64,000 nt of DNA from positions 31,707-95,706 of the forward strand of contig CAZHNN010000009.1 in NCBI GenBank assembly GCA_964533965.1, read 5' to 3'. The notes beneath the pieces were generated by a model, which ran no database searches, was not told the origin of the DNA, and saw only the letters and a program-made list of their open reading frames with translations. Shown one piece after another: positions 17,820-26,985 of the stretch; the first letter of the stretch is position 1; the number at the start of each line of letters is the position of its first letter. The stretch is from RGIG3178 sp964533965 (GTDB lineage: Bacteria > Bacillota > Clostridia > Christensenellales > QAND01). Both the position numbers and the translations under genes were made by a program.

Positions 17820-18824
17820 CCGCACCCACTTCTCCGCCGGCACGTACTTTGCAAATGCGGCAGCCATTTTGGGGTTTGCGCCCATGGAATGCGCAACGAT
17901 GCCTTTCCTGAACGCCAGATATGGTTTATCCTCGAACAGTCTCCGGTTCTGAGTCGTTGTCGACAAATAGACAGCGTGCAGGTTGGTGAACCCCGCCTCG
18001 GCGATGTCCTCCCAGCGTGTCCTCTTCACAGGGATACCTAATAAATAGTATTTGACAATCCCGCTCTCCGAAAGCCTGTAATACACTCCTATGCGTTCAA
18101 CACAGAACGGGAGTAAGACAATGAAAATCAAAATCCATCCCAATGCGCTAATCTCAGGATTAAAGGCGACCAACTTCAATCCGAGCATCAGATACAAACC
18201 GCCAAGCACCAGCGTGATCCAAAAAAACACACCGTGCTTCCCGAAAGCCCAATACTTTACCAATTCACCACCAACATCAGGCTTCTTCTCTTCGATCTCA
18301 GACCGGCCCGCTGTTTCTTCCTGCTCTATGATCCATCGGTCGTATGGCCAATAGGGTTTCGCGAAATCGCGCACCCTCCTATAGTCATCCTCCGTTTTGA
18401 GCAGAATTTCCATCTCTTGCATATTCACCGCATCCTGCGCATTGGTCGGCGCCTTGCATGCGATAACGAGCTTGCCGAAATCCTGAAAAACACCTGGGCG
18501 AATAGGCGTTTTGACAAGCTTTACTTGGTATACGTCCTTCCAACGAAAGAACGGCCTTGTACCTTGCTCTCCCTTTCCACGTTTTTCGATACCTTGTGCC
18601 GTCATGTTGACGACATACCCGGGGCCTTTTTCCCTTACTCGCGCGAGTAAGGCTGGGACCACATAGCATGGCATATAGACAGCCATCGATATGATAACAC
18701 CGTCGAACCAGCGAAGCGGATGCAGGCTATTGCGAACGATCACCTGCATCGCCGCCATCAGTGTGACGGTTATGATCCAAAATGTCAGTGGTATATACGG
18801 TTCTGCTTTATAGGCTAATTTCAT
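17817..18824 (-). CDS. Two-module membrane/PH-like protein, paralogue A
   Basis: 335 residues. Starts MKLAYKAEPYIPLTFW after AAGGATG. Module 1: two membrane helices, then a PH-like domain (FFRWKDVYQVKLVKTPIRPGVFQDFGKL). Module 2: two more helices (about 215-260), then a second PH-like domain (RIGVYYRLSESGIVKYYLLGI...RWEDIAEAGFTNLHAVYLST). It ends NPKMAAAFAKYVPAEKWVR, a tail shared by all five paralogues here. The most diverged of the five in module 1. Function unknown; membrane-associated regulatory or scaffold role is a guess. Confidence 0.85.
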   Translation of the reverse strand: MKLAYKAEPYIPLTFWIITVTLMAAMQVIVRNSLHPLRWFDGVIISMAVYMPCYVVPALLARVREKGPGYVVNMTAQGIEKRGKGEQGTRPFFRWKDVYQVKLVKTPIRPGVFQDFGKLVIACKAPTNAQDAVNMQEMEILLKTEDDYRRVRDFAKPYWPYDRWIIEQEETAGRSEIEEKKPDVGGELVKYWAFGKHGVFFWITLVLGGLYLMLGLKLVAFNPEISALGWILIFIVLLPFCVERIGVYYRLSESGIVKYYLLGIPVKRTRWEDIAEAGFTNLHAVYLSTTTQNRRLFEDKPYLAFRKGIVAHSMGANPKMAAAFAKYVPAEKWVR

Positions 18825-18878
18825 AGCATCCTTCCTCAATCCAAAGACACATTCTGCTGTATTCATTCCTATGCAACT

Positions 18879-19883
18879 CTACCGCACCCACTTCTCCGCC
18901 GGCACATGCTTTGCGAACACCGCGGCCATTTTGGGATGCTCCCCGGTGGAGCGAGCCACGATGCTGTCCTTGGGTTTTTTTCCGCCCTCACGCAGCGCCA
19001 GCGCCGTTGCGGTGATGTAGACCGACCGATCCGACGTAAAACCCGCTTCGTCGATGTCCTCCCATTTCACGTCTGCCTTGAGGATACCCGGGAAGACGTA
19101 CCGCTTTATCCCTTCCGAGGTGATCCTGTAAAACACATATATCTTATGCATATATGCATTGGCACACGCTACCCCAAACAGGCCTGCTAATCCTTGAATG
19201 CCTTCCTTATACGACAGGCTTACCGTTATATAAAATATGAAAGTCAATGGAGCAATAAAGCCATAGGATAAAAACGTCTTTCCGCTCATCGCCCAAAGGG
19301 TGACCGGTTCTTTTATTTCCTTTTCCATCCATTCGTTGACGACTTCGGGCGCCGGGGACCCTTCCCGCGTCAGGACAAGCCTGTCTTTCTCAATGTACTT
19401 TCCTATTAATTTTATGGCTTCGTTATATTCCTCTTCCGTTCTTACCTGAACATCCATCACATCCGCGTTGGGGAATGTCATCGCTTCCCATTCCCGCTCT
19501 GTAAGTTCTCTTCTGGCAAAATAGAAAGCGCCATACAGTCGCGCTGCGCCTGGCTCATGGAATGTCCGGACGAAACGCACCTGCGCAATATCGCTCCAAA
19601 GAAAGGTTTGCTCGGCTTTGAATCTAAAGTCGTGTATCCTGCTGATGCCTTTTTTATGGATGCGGATGCTTTGGAAATCGGTTTTTCCATTTACCCGCAT
19701 CAGTACAAAGGATAAAACAACTATCGAAAAAGCAAGCGTCAATATCCAATACGACAGGATTTTAAAAAACAGTTCCTTCGTCGCAAAATACAGGATCGGC
19801 AGAATGCACAACGGGATAACAGCTAGGATTATATTTTTAAAATACCCCGGTTTAAACCACAGCGGTCTGTATGGCAGTTTCAT
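18879..19883 (-). CDS. Two-module membrane/PH-like protein, paralogue B
   Basis: 334 residues. Starts MKLPYRPLWFKPGYFK after GGAGGTAAGA. Two membrane helices, PH-like domain 1 (FLWSDIAQVRFVRTFHEPGAARLYGAFYFARRELTEREW), helices 3-4, PH-like domain 2 (VFYRITSEGIKRYVFPGI...KWEDIDEAGFTSDRSVYITA), and the tail HPKMAAVFAKHVPAEKWVR. It lies 55 bases upstream of paralogue A in the same direction. No outside relative is recognised. Confidence 0.85.
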   Translation of the reverse strand: MKLPYRPLWFKPGYFKNIILAVIPLCILPILYFATKELFFKILSYWILTLAFSIVVLSFVLMRVNGKTDFQSIRIHKKGISRIHDFRFKAEQTFLWSDIAQVRFVRTFHEPGAARLYGAFYFARRELTEREWEAMTFPNADVMDVQVRTEEEYNEAIKLIGKYIEKDRLVLTREGSPAPEVVNEWMEKEIKEPVTLWAMSGKTFLSYGFIAPLTFIFYITVSLSYKEGIQGLAGLFGVACANAYMHKIYVFYRITSEGIKRYVFPGILKADVKWEDIDEAGFTSDRSVYITATALALREGGKKPKDSIVARSTGEHPKMAAVFAKHVPAEKWVR

Positions 19884-19997
19884 TCTTACCTCCGAATCTT
19901 ACGATCTTTATTCCGATTCAACCATTCCCGTCGCCAATCATACTCACAGACTTAGCGGACGCCACGTTTCTGAATATACATATTCCCCGCCTCAAAG

Positions 19998-20058
19998 CAG
20001 GGGTTTCAGGGGACGAAGTCCCCTGAACTTCATCAATCGGGCGGCGGGTGGGTTTCGA
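19998..20058 (+). repeat. G-rich dispersed repeat, copy 6
   Basis: GCAGGGGTTTCAGGGGACGA, hairpin GGGGACGAAGTCCCC, core CGGGCGGCGGGTGGGTTTCG. It ends six bases before the stop codon of paralogue C. Confidence 0.88.
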
Positions 20059-20063
20059 TTCCC

Positions 20064-21080
20064 TTACCGCACCCACTTCTCCGCCGGTACATATTTTGCA
20101 AATGCAGCGGCTAGTTCCTGATGATACCCGACCGAAAACGCAACAACTCCCTTATAAAATGTCAACAGCGTTTTAGCGCGCAGATTCAGACGATCTGTAA
20201 CGCTGGGCACGATGGTGGACAAATAGACGGATCGATTGTCCGTAAATCCCGCTTCTGCAATGTCTTCCCACCTGATTTTTCTGATACAAATACCGGGGAA
20301 GTGATATTTTCTTATCCCTTTATCGGAAAGCCTGTAGTACACGCCGATCCTGGTTATCAAAACAAACACCAGCATATACAGGATCATGTACCATCCAATA
20401 AAATTCCAATAGCCATCGGGCAAAAGAGCCAGAACAATTCCTGTCGATGCATATAACAAATAGGCAATTGCCGTCCTGTGAAAACTCCGTCCGCGTCGAA
20501 CAGCCCAAAAGCGGATGGACGGCGTCACCACATCCGCTTCGTCTTTCGCCAGCGGCGTTGCATCGGATGCGGTCTCCTCCTGTACATCCCAAAGTGCTTT
20601 GGGGGCAAACTGCTTAATTCGATCCTTGATGTCCATATATCTAGCCCACGACATGACCACAAGTTCGATCACATCGTCATGATATTTCTTTTCATTCGAT
20701 TTCTGTTCCGAAAGTACCTTACCCGCAACGTACAGTATGCCGTACGGACTGTATACGCCCGGTTGAAAAGCAGATCTTACCAGCCTGATCTGCGCAATGT
20801 CCTTCCACAGCAGAAGCCGTTTTTCCGTTCCGAGCCGCCTTTTGATTCCTTTTGCCTTGATGTTCACCGAGTATTGATTGAGCGTTCGTACTGCGCTGCA
20901 AGCAATGATGCCCATGACCAATATCCATATGGCTAAAAAGACTGGTAGGTACTGATTGAACCATGGAATGGAACGTGAAAGTTCTTGAAAAGCCATAAAA
21001 AAGGGAAAATAGCCTCCAAAGTTAAAAAACCAATTATGCCGCGACATCTCTGTGTCTGTCCCATACTTTTCAAGTTCCAT
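20064..21080 (-). CDS. Two-module membrane/PH-like protein, paralogue C
   Basis: 338 residues. The start at 21080 (MELEKYGTDTEMSRHNWFF) follows AAAGGGGAACG; the N-terminus differs from the MKLPYRPLW of its relatives. The rest follows the common plan: helices 1-2, LLLWKDIAQIRLVRSAFQPGVYSPYGILYVAGKVLSE, helices 3-4, RIGVYYRLSDKGIRKYHFPGI...RWEDIAEAGFTDNRSVYLST, and the tail HQELAAAFAKYVPAEKWVR. A repeat copy lies immediately downstream. Confidence 0.84.
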   Translation of the reverse strand: MELEKYGTDTEMSRHNWFFNFGGYFPFFMAFQELSRSIPWFNQYLPVFLAIWILVMGIIACSAVRTLNQYSVNIKAKGIKRRLGTEKRLLLWKDIAQIRLVRSAFQPGVYSPYGILYVAGKVLSEQKSNEKKYHDDVIELVVMSWARYMDIKDRIKQFAPKALWDVQEETASDATPLAKDEADVVTPSIRFWAVRRGRSFHRTAIAYLLYASTGIVLALLPDGYWNFIGWYMILYMLVFVLITRIGVYYRLSDKGIRKYHFPGICIRKIRWEDIAEAGFTDNRSVYLSTIVPSVTDRLNLRAKTLLTFYKGVVAFSVGYHQELAAAFAKYVPAEKWVR

Positions 21081-21126
21081 ACACCGTTCCCCTTTCCATG
21101 AAGAGAACACACCGGGAAGAATAAAT

Positions 21127-21177
21127 CTACCGCACCCACTTCTCCGCCGGGACGTGCTTTGCGAACAAAGCGGCCAA
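21127..21177 (-). pseudogene. Orphaned C-terminal tail of paralogue D
   Basis: Directly after the TAA of paralogue D the same frame continues for 16 codons, LAALFAKHVPAEKWVR, and a TAG, matching the tail of the other four paralogues. Confidence 0.8.
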
Positions 21178-22089
21178 TTACGGGTTTGTACCGTAAGCGA
21201 TAATGCCACTTTTAAAGGACAGCGCACCGCTTTGTATATCGACCCGGTATTGCGGTTTAATCGCTATATAGGCTGATCCATCCGGTGAAAAGCCCGCCTC
21301 AACGATATCCTCCCAGTTCGCTTCTGCCCTAGGGATGCTGGGAAAGACGTATCGCCGAATGCTCCTTTCGGAAATTTTATAATATCTGTTGATCTGCAAT
21401 GCCAACACTATTCCCAGCATGAAGCAAACCATCCAGATGCCTTCACCCAAACCCAGAAACACCATCGAAACGACCCAGGCTGCATAAAATCCCGTGTCGA
21501 TCCGCTTTGTGGCAGGGATCCGGGCAGGCTCTGTGATGTACTCGCCGTTGTATTCAACGTATTCATCAGGGTTGCCGGGAATATCTTCCTCAATGATTTC
21601 TGATTCCGGTACATAGGGCTTGATGAATTTCATCACATCGGAGTAATCCCTTTCCGTTTTAACCTGAACGTCTAGGATATCTGCGTCTGGGAGGGTGAGC
21701 CCGTTCCATTGCTGCAACGAAAGTTCCCTGCGTGAAAAATATAAGGTCCCGAAAATGTGGAATATGCCGGGCCTAAAGCGGGTTCTGACGAAGCAGACCT
21801 GTGCGATATCCTCCCACGGAAAATACCGCTCTGTTTTAAATGCGCCTTGCCGCAGCACGATGCCTTTTTGACCGAGATGGACGAAGAACCGGATGTCTTT
21901 TCGAAACACACCCATAGACTTCAGATCCGTATAGAATGTTGACAACAGGACGATCACCCAGAATGAGGCAATGAATACTCCGTGCCAATCCCCATAGCTT
22001 CCCTTGATCAAGTTAAAGATGGATACAACATAAAGTAGCCAGATGATTTTGGGTGTACCGTATTGAAGCAGCCTGTATGAAAGTTTCAA
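21178..22089 (-). CDS. Two-module membrane/PH-like protein, paralogue D, truncated by nonsense codon
   Basis: 303 residues. I place the start at a TTG (22089), eight bases after GGGGG, because it restores the family N-terminus (M)KLSYRLLQYGTPK. Both modules are present (FPWEDIAQVCFVRTRFRPGIFHIFGTLYFSRRELS; YYKISERSIRRYVFPSI...NWEDIVEAGFSPDGSAYIA). The frame ends YGTNP-TAA, but the next codons in frame read LAALFAKHVPAEKWVR-TAG down to 21127. A single base change in a Lys or Glu codon would explain the stop, so the tail was lost recently. Confidence 0.82.
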   Translation of the reverse strand: MKLSYRLLQYGTPKIIWLLYVVSIFNLIKGSYGDWHGVFIASFWVIVLLSTFYTDLKSMGVFRKDIRFFVHLGQKGIVLRQGAFKTERYFPWEDIAQVCFVRTRFRPGIFHIFGTLYFSRRELSLQQWNGLTLPDADILDVQVKTERDYSDVMKFIKPYVPESEIIEEDIPGNPDEYVEYNGEYITEPARIPATKRIDTGFYAAWVVSMVFLGLGEGIWMVCFMLGIVLALQINRYYKISERSIRRYVFPSIPRAEANWEDIVEAGFSPDGSAYIAIKPQYRVDIQSGALSFKSGIIAYGTNP

Positions 22090-22177
22090 GGTTTTATCCC
22101 CCAATCCATACGTATCATAGTTTTCCAATCGACAATGCACCTGATCAGCATTGGCTCTGGTACTCGCTTTCCAAAGC

Positions 22178-22237
22178 AGGGGTTTTAGGGGACGATGTCC
22201 CCTGGACTTCATCAATTGGGCGGTGGACGGGTTTCGA
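22178..22237 (+). repeat. G-rich dispersed repeat, copy 7
   Basis: CAGGGGTTTTAGGGGACGAT, hairpin GGGGACGATGTCCCC, core TGGGCGGTGGACGGGTTTCG. Close to copy 6 in sequence. Confidence 0.87.
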
Positions 22238-22249
22238 CCTATCTTTTAA

Positions 22250-22355
22250 ACCACTTTGAAAGACATGGATTCGGGCTTCGCATCGCTCGCCCTTATCTCA
22301 TGCTTTCAGAACCTCCCGCTCCTTTTATCGCCCACCGGGCGCAGTCGCGTCCGGT
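22250..22355 (+). repeat. Third repeat family (GAAAGACATGGATTCGGG type), copy A
   Basis: GAAAGACATGGATTCGGGCT, then CTCATGCTTTCAGAACCT and CGCCCACCGGGCGCAGTCGC. A similar series occurs at 36430-36720 and, more diverged, at 43700-43765. Confidence 0.6.
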
Positions 22356-22356
22356 T

Positions 22357-23376
22357 CTACCGCACCCACTTCTCCACCGGAACGTGCTTTGCAAATGCCG
22401 CAGCCAGCAGAGGATTATACGAAGCCGACTTCGCCACAACGCCGTCTTTAAACCGCAGCTTGTTCCGAATATCAGCATCCGTCTTTTTGGTTGACACATA
22501 GACGGAGCGATTGTTCAAAAATCCGGCTTCGACGATGTCCTCCCATCGGGCTTGTGCTCTTACGATACCCGGGAGAGCATATCGTTTTATCCCTTCTTCG
22601 GATATCTTATAATACAATCCGTTACGGAACAGAACAAACAGAAAGATTGCAAAATATAGTACGAAAATTATTGACAACATTACTACAAATTTAGCTCCGA
22701 ATAGTGTCATCACTGTAATGGAATATATTAGCAATACAATGCTACTTAGCAGATCACTTAACAAAGTTCTTTGCCCCAACGTCCATATCCGAGCCGATTC
22801 TTTGATCTGTATTAGTTTGCCTTCATCATATTCGTGCGGCTGAATCGGAGCATGTTCAGGTGATAGTATCCACTTTTCATCCGGAATGTATGGACGAATG
22901 AATTTCATTACGTCCTTCCAATCCGATTCCGTTTTAACCTGAACGTCTATCACTTCATCATTTGGGGTATTCAGTGTGCTCCATTGTTTCTCCGTGAGCT
23001 CTCTGCGCGCAAAATAGAAGGTGCCGTAAACATGGAAAACACCCGGTCTGACAGGGGTCTTTACAAACCGCACCTGCGCGATTTCTTGCCATGTAAAGGA
23101 CTTTTTCGTTCGCTTTATATCGTGCCGAATATAAATTTCTTTTTGATCCAGATGGACACAATGCCAATCGAGCCTCTTTAGATCTTTTTCGCTTGTGATA
23201 GCATCTTGTATAATCCAAAAGATCGGCGTCAACGCACAGAAAATGGTAAATAAGAGATCCTTGTGCTCCCTGATGATATAAACTATCAGCGGCAACACAA
23301 ACAGCAGAAAAACCAAACTTAGTATTGTATTAAAATTTACCGGCCTATACCATAGCGGCCTGTACGGCAGTTTCAT
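22357..23376 (-). CDS. Two-module membrane/PH-like protein, paralogue E
   Basis: 339 residues. Starts MKLPYRPLWYRPVNFN after GGAGAGTG; the frame is open 12 codons further upstream without a better site. Helices 1-2, FTWQEIAQVRFVKTPVRPGVFHVYGTFYFARRELTEKQW, DVQVKTESDWKDVMKFIRPYIP, helices 3-4, LYYKISEEGIKRYALPGI...RWEDIVEAGFLNNRSVYVST and the tail NPLLAAAFAKHVPVEKWVR. It is the first gene of the five-member array in transcription order. Confidence 0.85.
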   Translation of the reverse strand: MKLPYRPLWYRPVNFNTILSLVFLLFVLPLIVYIIREHKDLLFTIFCALTPIFWIIQDAITSEKDLKRLDWHCVHLDQKEIYIRHDIKRTKKSFTWQEIAQVRFVKTPVRPGVFHVYGTFYFARRELTEKQWSTLNTPNDEVIDVQVKTESDWKDVMKFIRPYIPDEKWILSPEHAPIQPHEYDEGKLIQIKESARIWTLGQRTLLSDLLSSIVLLIYSITVMTLFGAKFVVMLSIIFVLYFAIFLFVLFRNGLYYKISEEGIKRYALPGIVRAQARWEDIVEAGFLNNRSVYVSTKKTDADIRNKLRFKDGVVAKSASYNPLLAAAFAKHVPVEKWVR

Positions 23377-23477
23377 GCTGCACTCTCCGGATTTCCAAAA
23401 TGGATTCTTCAAATACCTATGTTTAGAGGGCCAACCCTTAGTTCTTTGCTAAAATGGTGACATATAATGTGACATTG

Positions 23478-23506
23478 AAAAAACAGCCTGCAGTGCGGCT
23501 GTCTTT
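23478..23506 (-). terminator. Terminator of the 23511-23954 gene
   Basis: On the minus strand stem ACAGCC / GGCTGT around GCACTGCA, followed by TTTTTTC, just past the stop codon. Confidence 0.75.
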
Positions 23507-23510
23507 GCTT

Positions 23511-23954
23511 TTATGAATACAATTCGCTGCGCTTTTTGAAATATTGGTAGTTTGCGAACAGACCAACTGCTGCGCCGATGATATTTGTCGTCAGCCCCGA
23601 GATCGCGGACGATAGGCTGTTCAGTTCCGCCAGGGCAAGAATGCTTACGATGTCGTACAGGATGTTGCACGCATAGACGGCATACGCAAACTCATAGCCT
23701 TTCTTCTCGAACCGCCACAGGTAAAAGCACGATGCAGCAGCCGTGACGACCTTGGCAAGATCAAAAAACCCCATGAGCGGTACGGTGATCGGCAAATAGG
23801 GATACTGTGTTACCAGGTTCAAGACCTTTATGCCGTCGTCGGCTGAAAGGACGGCGTTGATGATGAACAAAAACGGCAACACGACCGCCCATTTCATCGG
23901 CAGCGGACTTGTCTTGATTTTGTCCCAATACTTCTTCTGCTTCCACTCGTCCAT
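23511..23954 (-). CDS. Four-helix membrane protein of unknown function
   Basis: 147 residues with about four membrane segments and short charged ends (MDEWKQKKYWDKIKTS at the N-terminus). No recognised family. GAGGGCACT lies before the ATG. It stands between the five-paralogue array and a membrane methyltransferase, with its own terminator. Confidence 0.75.
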   Translation of the reverse strand: MDEWKQKKYWDKIKTSPLPMKWAVVLPFLFIINAVLSADDGIKVLNLVTQYPYLPITVPLMGFFDLAKVVTAAASCFYLWRFEKKGYEFAYAVYACNILYDIVSILALAELNSLSSAISGLTTNIIGAAVGLFANYQYFKKRSELYS

Positions 23955-24195
23955 AGTGCCCTCCCTATAGTGATAACAATTCAGCTAACGGACATTTTAT
24001 TCAATCTCTTAAACCTTAGAGTATTATACTATAAGCCACAAACCGTTTCCATATCCTGTCATCAAATGTATGACAGTGGCCTTTTCCTGCGGCAGCCCGC
24101 TCTGCCTTTACATCAAGACTTCTTATGTATATCAGAGACTATACACATCTCCATCCTCTTTGTCTTTTCCCTCAACTCGAATTCAAGGCGCATCC

Positions 24196-24714
24196 CTAAA
24201 TATACCTTCTTACCTTGCGCATGTATTCTCTATACTCTTCTCCAAACTCTTTTTCGCACCATCTCTCCTCAGCGAGTATGATGAAGTGCGTCGAGATCTG
24301 AAACGCGAGATGCACGGCCAGCAATATCATAGACCGTGTCATCAGCGCGCAGCCGAGAAAACATAGGAAATACGCGACATACATCGGATTGCGGGATACC
24401 CTGTATAACCCGCCAATATTGATTCCGCTCTTTTTGGGCTTTGCAAAATGCACGATAGCAATCGCATATAGGAGAGTTCCAACAACGCAAGTGCCAAGAC
24501 CTGCATAGAACAAGGAGTTATCCGTTTTCACAGTCAGGAAGAAGAGATAAACAATGGATCCAAGCCCCGTTAATTGATATATAAAGTAAGCGAATTTCTC
24601 CCTGCCTACCATTGGTGCAAAATATGCCGCGCGTCGAAGGGCTTTTCTATCTATCATCGCCATCAGCCCATATCGTAAAAGCAGTATGGGCATAACCGTA
24701 AATCCTGCGTTCAT
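24196..24714 (-). CDS. Isoprenylcysteine methyltransferase-like membrane protein
   Basis: 172 residues. Several helices, then the SAM-binding signature GGLYRVSRNPMYVAYFLCFLG and the closing AEERWCEKEFGEEYREYMRKVRRYI, as in the ICMT/phospholipid methyltransferase superfamily. Bacterial members methylate lipids or unknown membrane substrates; none can be named here. The start at 24714 follows GGAGG. A pdxA-like operon with its own terminator lies just upstream. Confidence 0.85.
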   Translation of the reverse strand: MNAGFTVMPILLLRYGLMAMIDRKALRRAAYFAPMVGREKFAYFIYQLTGLGSIVYLFFLTVKTDNSLFYAGLGTCVVGTLLYAIAIVHFAKPKKSGINIGGLYRVSRNPMYVAYFLCFLGCALMTRSMILLAVHLAFQISTHFIILAEERWCEKEFGEEYREYMRKVRRYI

Positions 24715-24751
24715 TTTACAGTCCTCCACAATCCTTTCCGCTTGCAAAGAA

Positions 24752-24780
24752 AAGCCGCGGCATGCCGCGGCTTACAGTCA
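24752..24780 (-). terminator. Terminator of the dtnK-pdxA2-type operon
   Basis: Perfect palindrome AGCCGCGGCATGCCGCGGCT followed on the minus strand by TTTCTTTG. Confidence 0.85.
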
Positions 24781-24786
24781 CTTCCA

Positions 24787-25761
24787 TTACATTTTTGCGT
24801 TTGCCATCTTTCCGGCCAATTCAAACGCCATCGCAAAGCTGTGGGTCGAGGCCTTGCCTTTGTAGGCAATGTCGAACGCCGTGCCGTGGTCGACCGATGT
24901 GCGAATGATCGGCAGCCCCAGCGTCACGTTGACGCCGCCCTCAAAATCCAGAATTTTCATCGGGATATGCCCCTGGTCGTGGTACATGCACACGACCGCG
25001 TCGAATTGCCCGTTGATGGCCCTAAAGAACACCGAATCCGGCGCGATGGGGCCGCTGGCGTCGATGCCCTCAGCTTTTGCCGCCTGCACCGCAGGTTCGA
25101 TCTCGTTCATGTCCTCAAATCCGAACGACCCGTGCTCGCCCGCGTGCGCGTTCAGCCCGGCCACCGCGATGCGCGGCTTGCCCACCACGCCTATAAGCGC
25201 GTCATGCGTCAGGCGTATGACGTTTAAAATGCGATCCCTTTTGACCAGCCGCACAGCCTCTTCCATCGATACGTGTGTGGACACGTGCGTCACCGTGAGC
25301 TTATCGCTGCACAGCATCATCGTATAGTTGTCCTCATGGCACATTTCGGCGATCATCTCGGTATGACCCGTAAAATTTGGGTCGCTCAGTCGTGTCGCTT
25401 CCTTGTTCATCGGCAGCGTAACCATCACGCCGATTTTGCCCTGTATGGCAAGCTTCGCGGCGCATTCCACATACGCCCGCGCAGCCGCGCCCGACGCTTT
25501 GTCCATCTGGCCTATTTTGATCTGATCGCGGTTCAGAAGCCCAAAATCCAGCACGTTGAAGGCACCCGCCAGCACATCTTCCACACCCGAAGCCCTGCGC
25601 AGCGGCACGTTCAGACCCAGCATCTCGTTTGCCAATTCCAGCGCGCTGTAATCGCCAATGAGGATGAAATTCTGTGTCATCTCACCGTTCTTGTACGCCC
25701 GCAACGCGATCTCCGGCCCCACGCCGCTTGAATCCCCCATCGTCACGCCCAAAACCTTCAT
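24787..25761 (-). CDS. pdxA2: PdxA-family 4-phospho-hydroxyacid dehydrogenase (PdxA2 type)
   Basis: 324 residues, full length. Family motifs: TMGDSSGVGPEIALRA, VMVTLPMNKEA, GHTEMIAEM, HVSMEEAVRLV, NAHAGEHGSFG, SVFFRAINGQFDAVVCMYHDQGHIPMKIL and TSVDHGTAFDIAYKGKA; the conserved His residues bind the divalent metal. Because it follows a DUF1537 kinase with an ATGA stop-start overlap, it is best read as PdxA2, which oxidises and decarboxylates 4-phospho-D-threonate or -erythronate, rather than as the pyridoxine enzyme. Confidence 0.9.
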   Translation of the reverse strand: MKVLGVTMGDSSGVGPEIALRAYKNGEMTQNFILIGDYSALELANEMLGLNVPLRRASGVEDVLAGAFNVLDFGLLNRDQIKIGQMDKASGAAARAYVECAAKLAIQGKIGVMVTLPMNKEATRLSDPNFTGHTEMIAEMCHEDNYTMMLCSDKLTVTHVSTHVSMEEAVRLVKRDRILNVIRLTHDALIGVVGKPRIAVAGLNAHAGEHGSFGFEDMNEIEPAVQAAKAEGIDASGPIAPDSVFFRAINGQFDAVVCMYHDQGHIPMKILDFEGGVNVTLGLPIIRTSVDHGTAFDIAYKGKASTHSFAMAFELAGKMANAKM

Positions 25762-26981
25762 ATCTCTTTCCTCCCGCAATAGTCAATAATATTGTTCAAG
25801 ACCGCGTCCGACCCAAGCCCACCCGCTTTACTGACCACATGGATCTTCCCAAAGCGGCTTTGCATCGCCGAGATCGGAACGCCCGGTTCAACCTCGTCCT
25901 TTGGTAGTATACCATGGCAGCCGAGATCATTCATTATCCCGATCGCGGTATCTCCGCCGAACACCACCAGCACGCAGGGTTTGGAACGTTCGAGTATACC
26001 GCGCGTCAGCCTGCCCATGCTCTTTGCTATCTTACAGCTTAGCTCCGCGGGCATCCTTGCCCCGTCCGCGCTCGTCGATATAACGATCAGCCTGCCGTTC
26101 GCATCGAGCCTTTCCGCCCATTTTTGCAGCACCATCTCGCCTTCCGGCTTGTCCCACAACGATGCATCCTTAAGATAACCGGATGGAGGCAAGACCTTCT
26201 CAAACCCCAGACGATCCGCAGCTTCCAGCTGCTTCATCGATTTTTCGTTCACGCTGCCGCAGATCAACAGGATATTTTGCGGCAGCCCGTCCACTTCCAT
26301 CTTCCGATGCTCCAGCGGCAATAGCTCTGCCAGGTGCGCCGCAAACCCCGCGCAGCCCGCCGTAACGCGCAGCTTGTTTTGCTGCTGCAAGCGCTGCCCT
26401 GCTACTGCCAGATCCTCTTCGTTCTCACCGTCCACGATGTAGATAGCATCCGGTTCATCGAATGATTCATGTTGTCCAGGTTTCACGCTTTTCACTTTTC
26501 TATCGGTCTGAAAGTGCAATATCTCTGCAATGTCACTTGTTGTCATCGGATCGAGCGGATCCTTGGCAAACGCCGACTGCTCCAAAGGCACGCCGAGAAC
26601 GAACTGCCTGCCGTTTACCGTCGTCCTCCCCGCTTTCGGATAAGCGGGGACGAACACGACAGGGCCGCCCGCAGCGTCCATCAACGCCCCGATCTCGGCG
26701 CCGATGTTGCCCCGCAGAGTACTGTCGGTCTTCTTGTAAAAATACGGCACCCCGTGCCGCAGTGCGGCGTCGGCAATCCGCTTCACCCTGTCCGCCGCAT
26801 CCTTGTGAGGGATATGCCTGCTCTCGGTGTCCGCCACCAGCACCTGCTCTTCATCCGGCAGGCTTTCAAAATTAATTTCATGCTCCGCCGTCACATACGT
26901 GGAAATGCCCGCCCTGGCAAACTGCACGCCCGTGTCCAGCGCACCCGTGAAATCGTCGGCGATGATCAGAAGTCGTATCAT
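25758..26981 (-). CDS. dtnK: Four-carbon acid sugar kinase (DUF1537, D-threonate kinase type)
   Basis: 407 residues. N-terminal IADDFTGALDTGVQFA and YFYKKTDSTLRGNIGAEI, VFVPAYPKAGRTT, and C-terminal VLVVFGGDTAIGIMNDLG and VSKAGGLGSDAVL define the DUF1537 kinase family, which phosphorylates D-threonate, D-erythronate or similar acids. It overlaps pdxA2 by four bases, giving the kinase then dehydrogenase route to dihydroxyacetone phosphate. No transporter or regulator of the pathway is visible alongside. Confidence 0.9.
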   Translation of the reverse strand: MIRLLIIADDFTGALDTGVQFARAGISTYVTAEHEINFESLPDEEQVLVADTESRHIPHKDAADRVKRIADAALRHGVPYFYKKTDSTLRGNIGAEIGALMDAAGGPVVFVPAYPKAGRTTVNGRQFVLGVPLEQSAFAKDPLDPMTTSDIAEILHFQTDRKVKSVKPGQHESFDEPDAIYIVDGENEEDLAVAGQRLQQQNKLRVTAGCAGFAAHLAELLPLEHRKMEVDGLPQNILLICGSVNEKSMKQLEAADRLGFEKVLPPSGYLKDASLWDKPEGEMVLQKWAERLDANGRLIVISTSADGARMPAELSCKIAKSMGRLTRGILERSKPCVLVVFGGDTAIGIMNDLGCHGILPKDEVEPGVPISAMQSRFGKIHVVSKAGGLGSDAVLNNIIDYCGRKEI

Positions 26982-26985
26982 ATAA

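Noticed and set aside
17620..17829. N-terminal 70-residue extension of serpin 2
   Set aside because: The extension has no ribosome site and translates part of a repeat; a strong AGGAGG site and signal peptide define the start at 17619.
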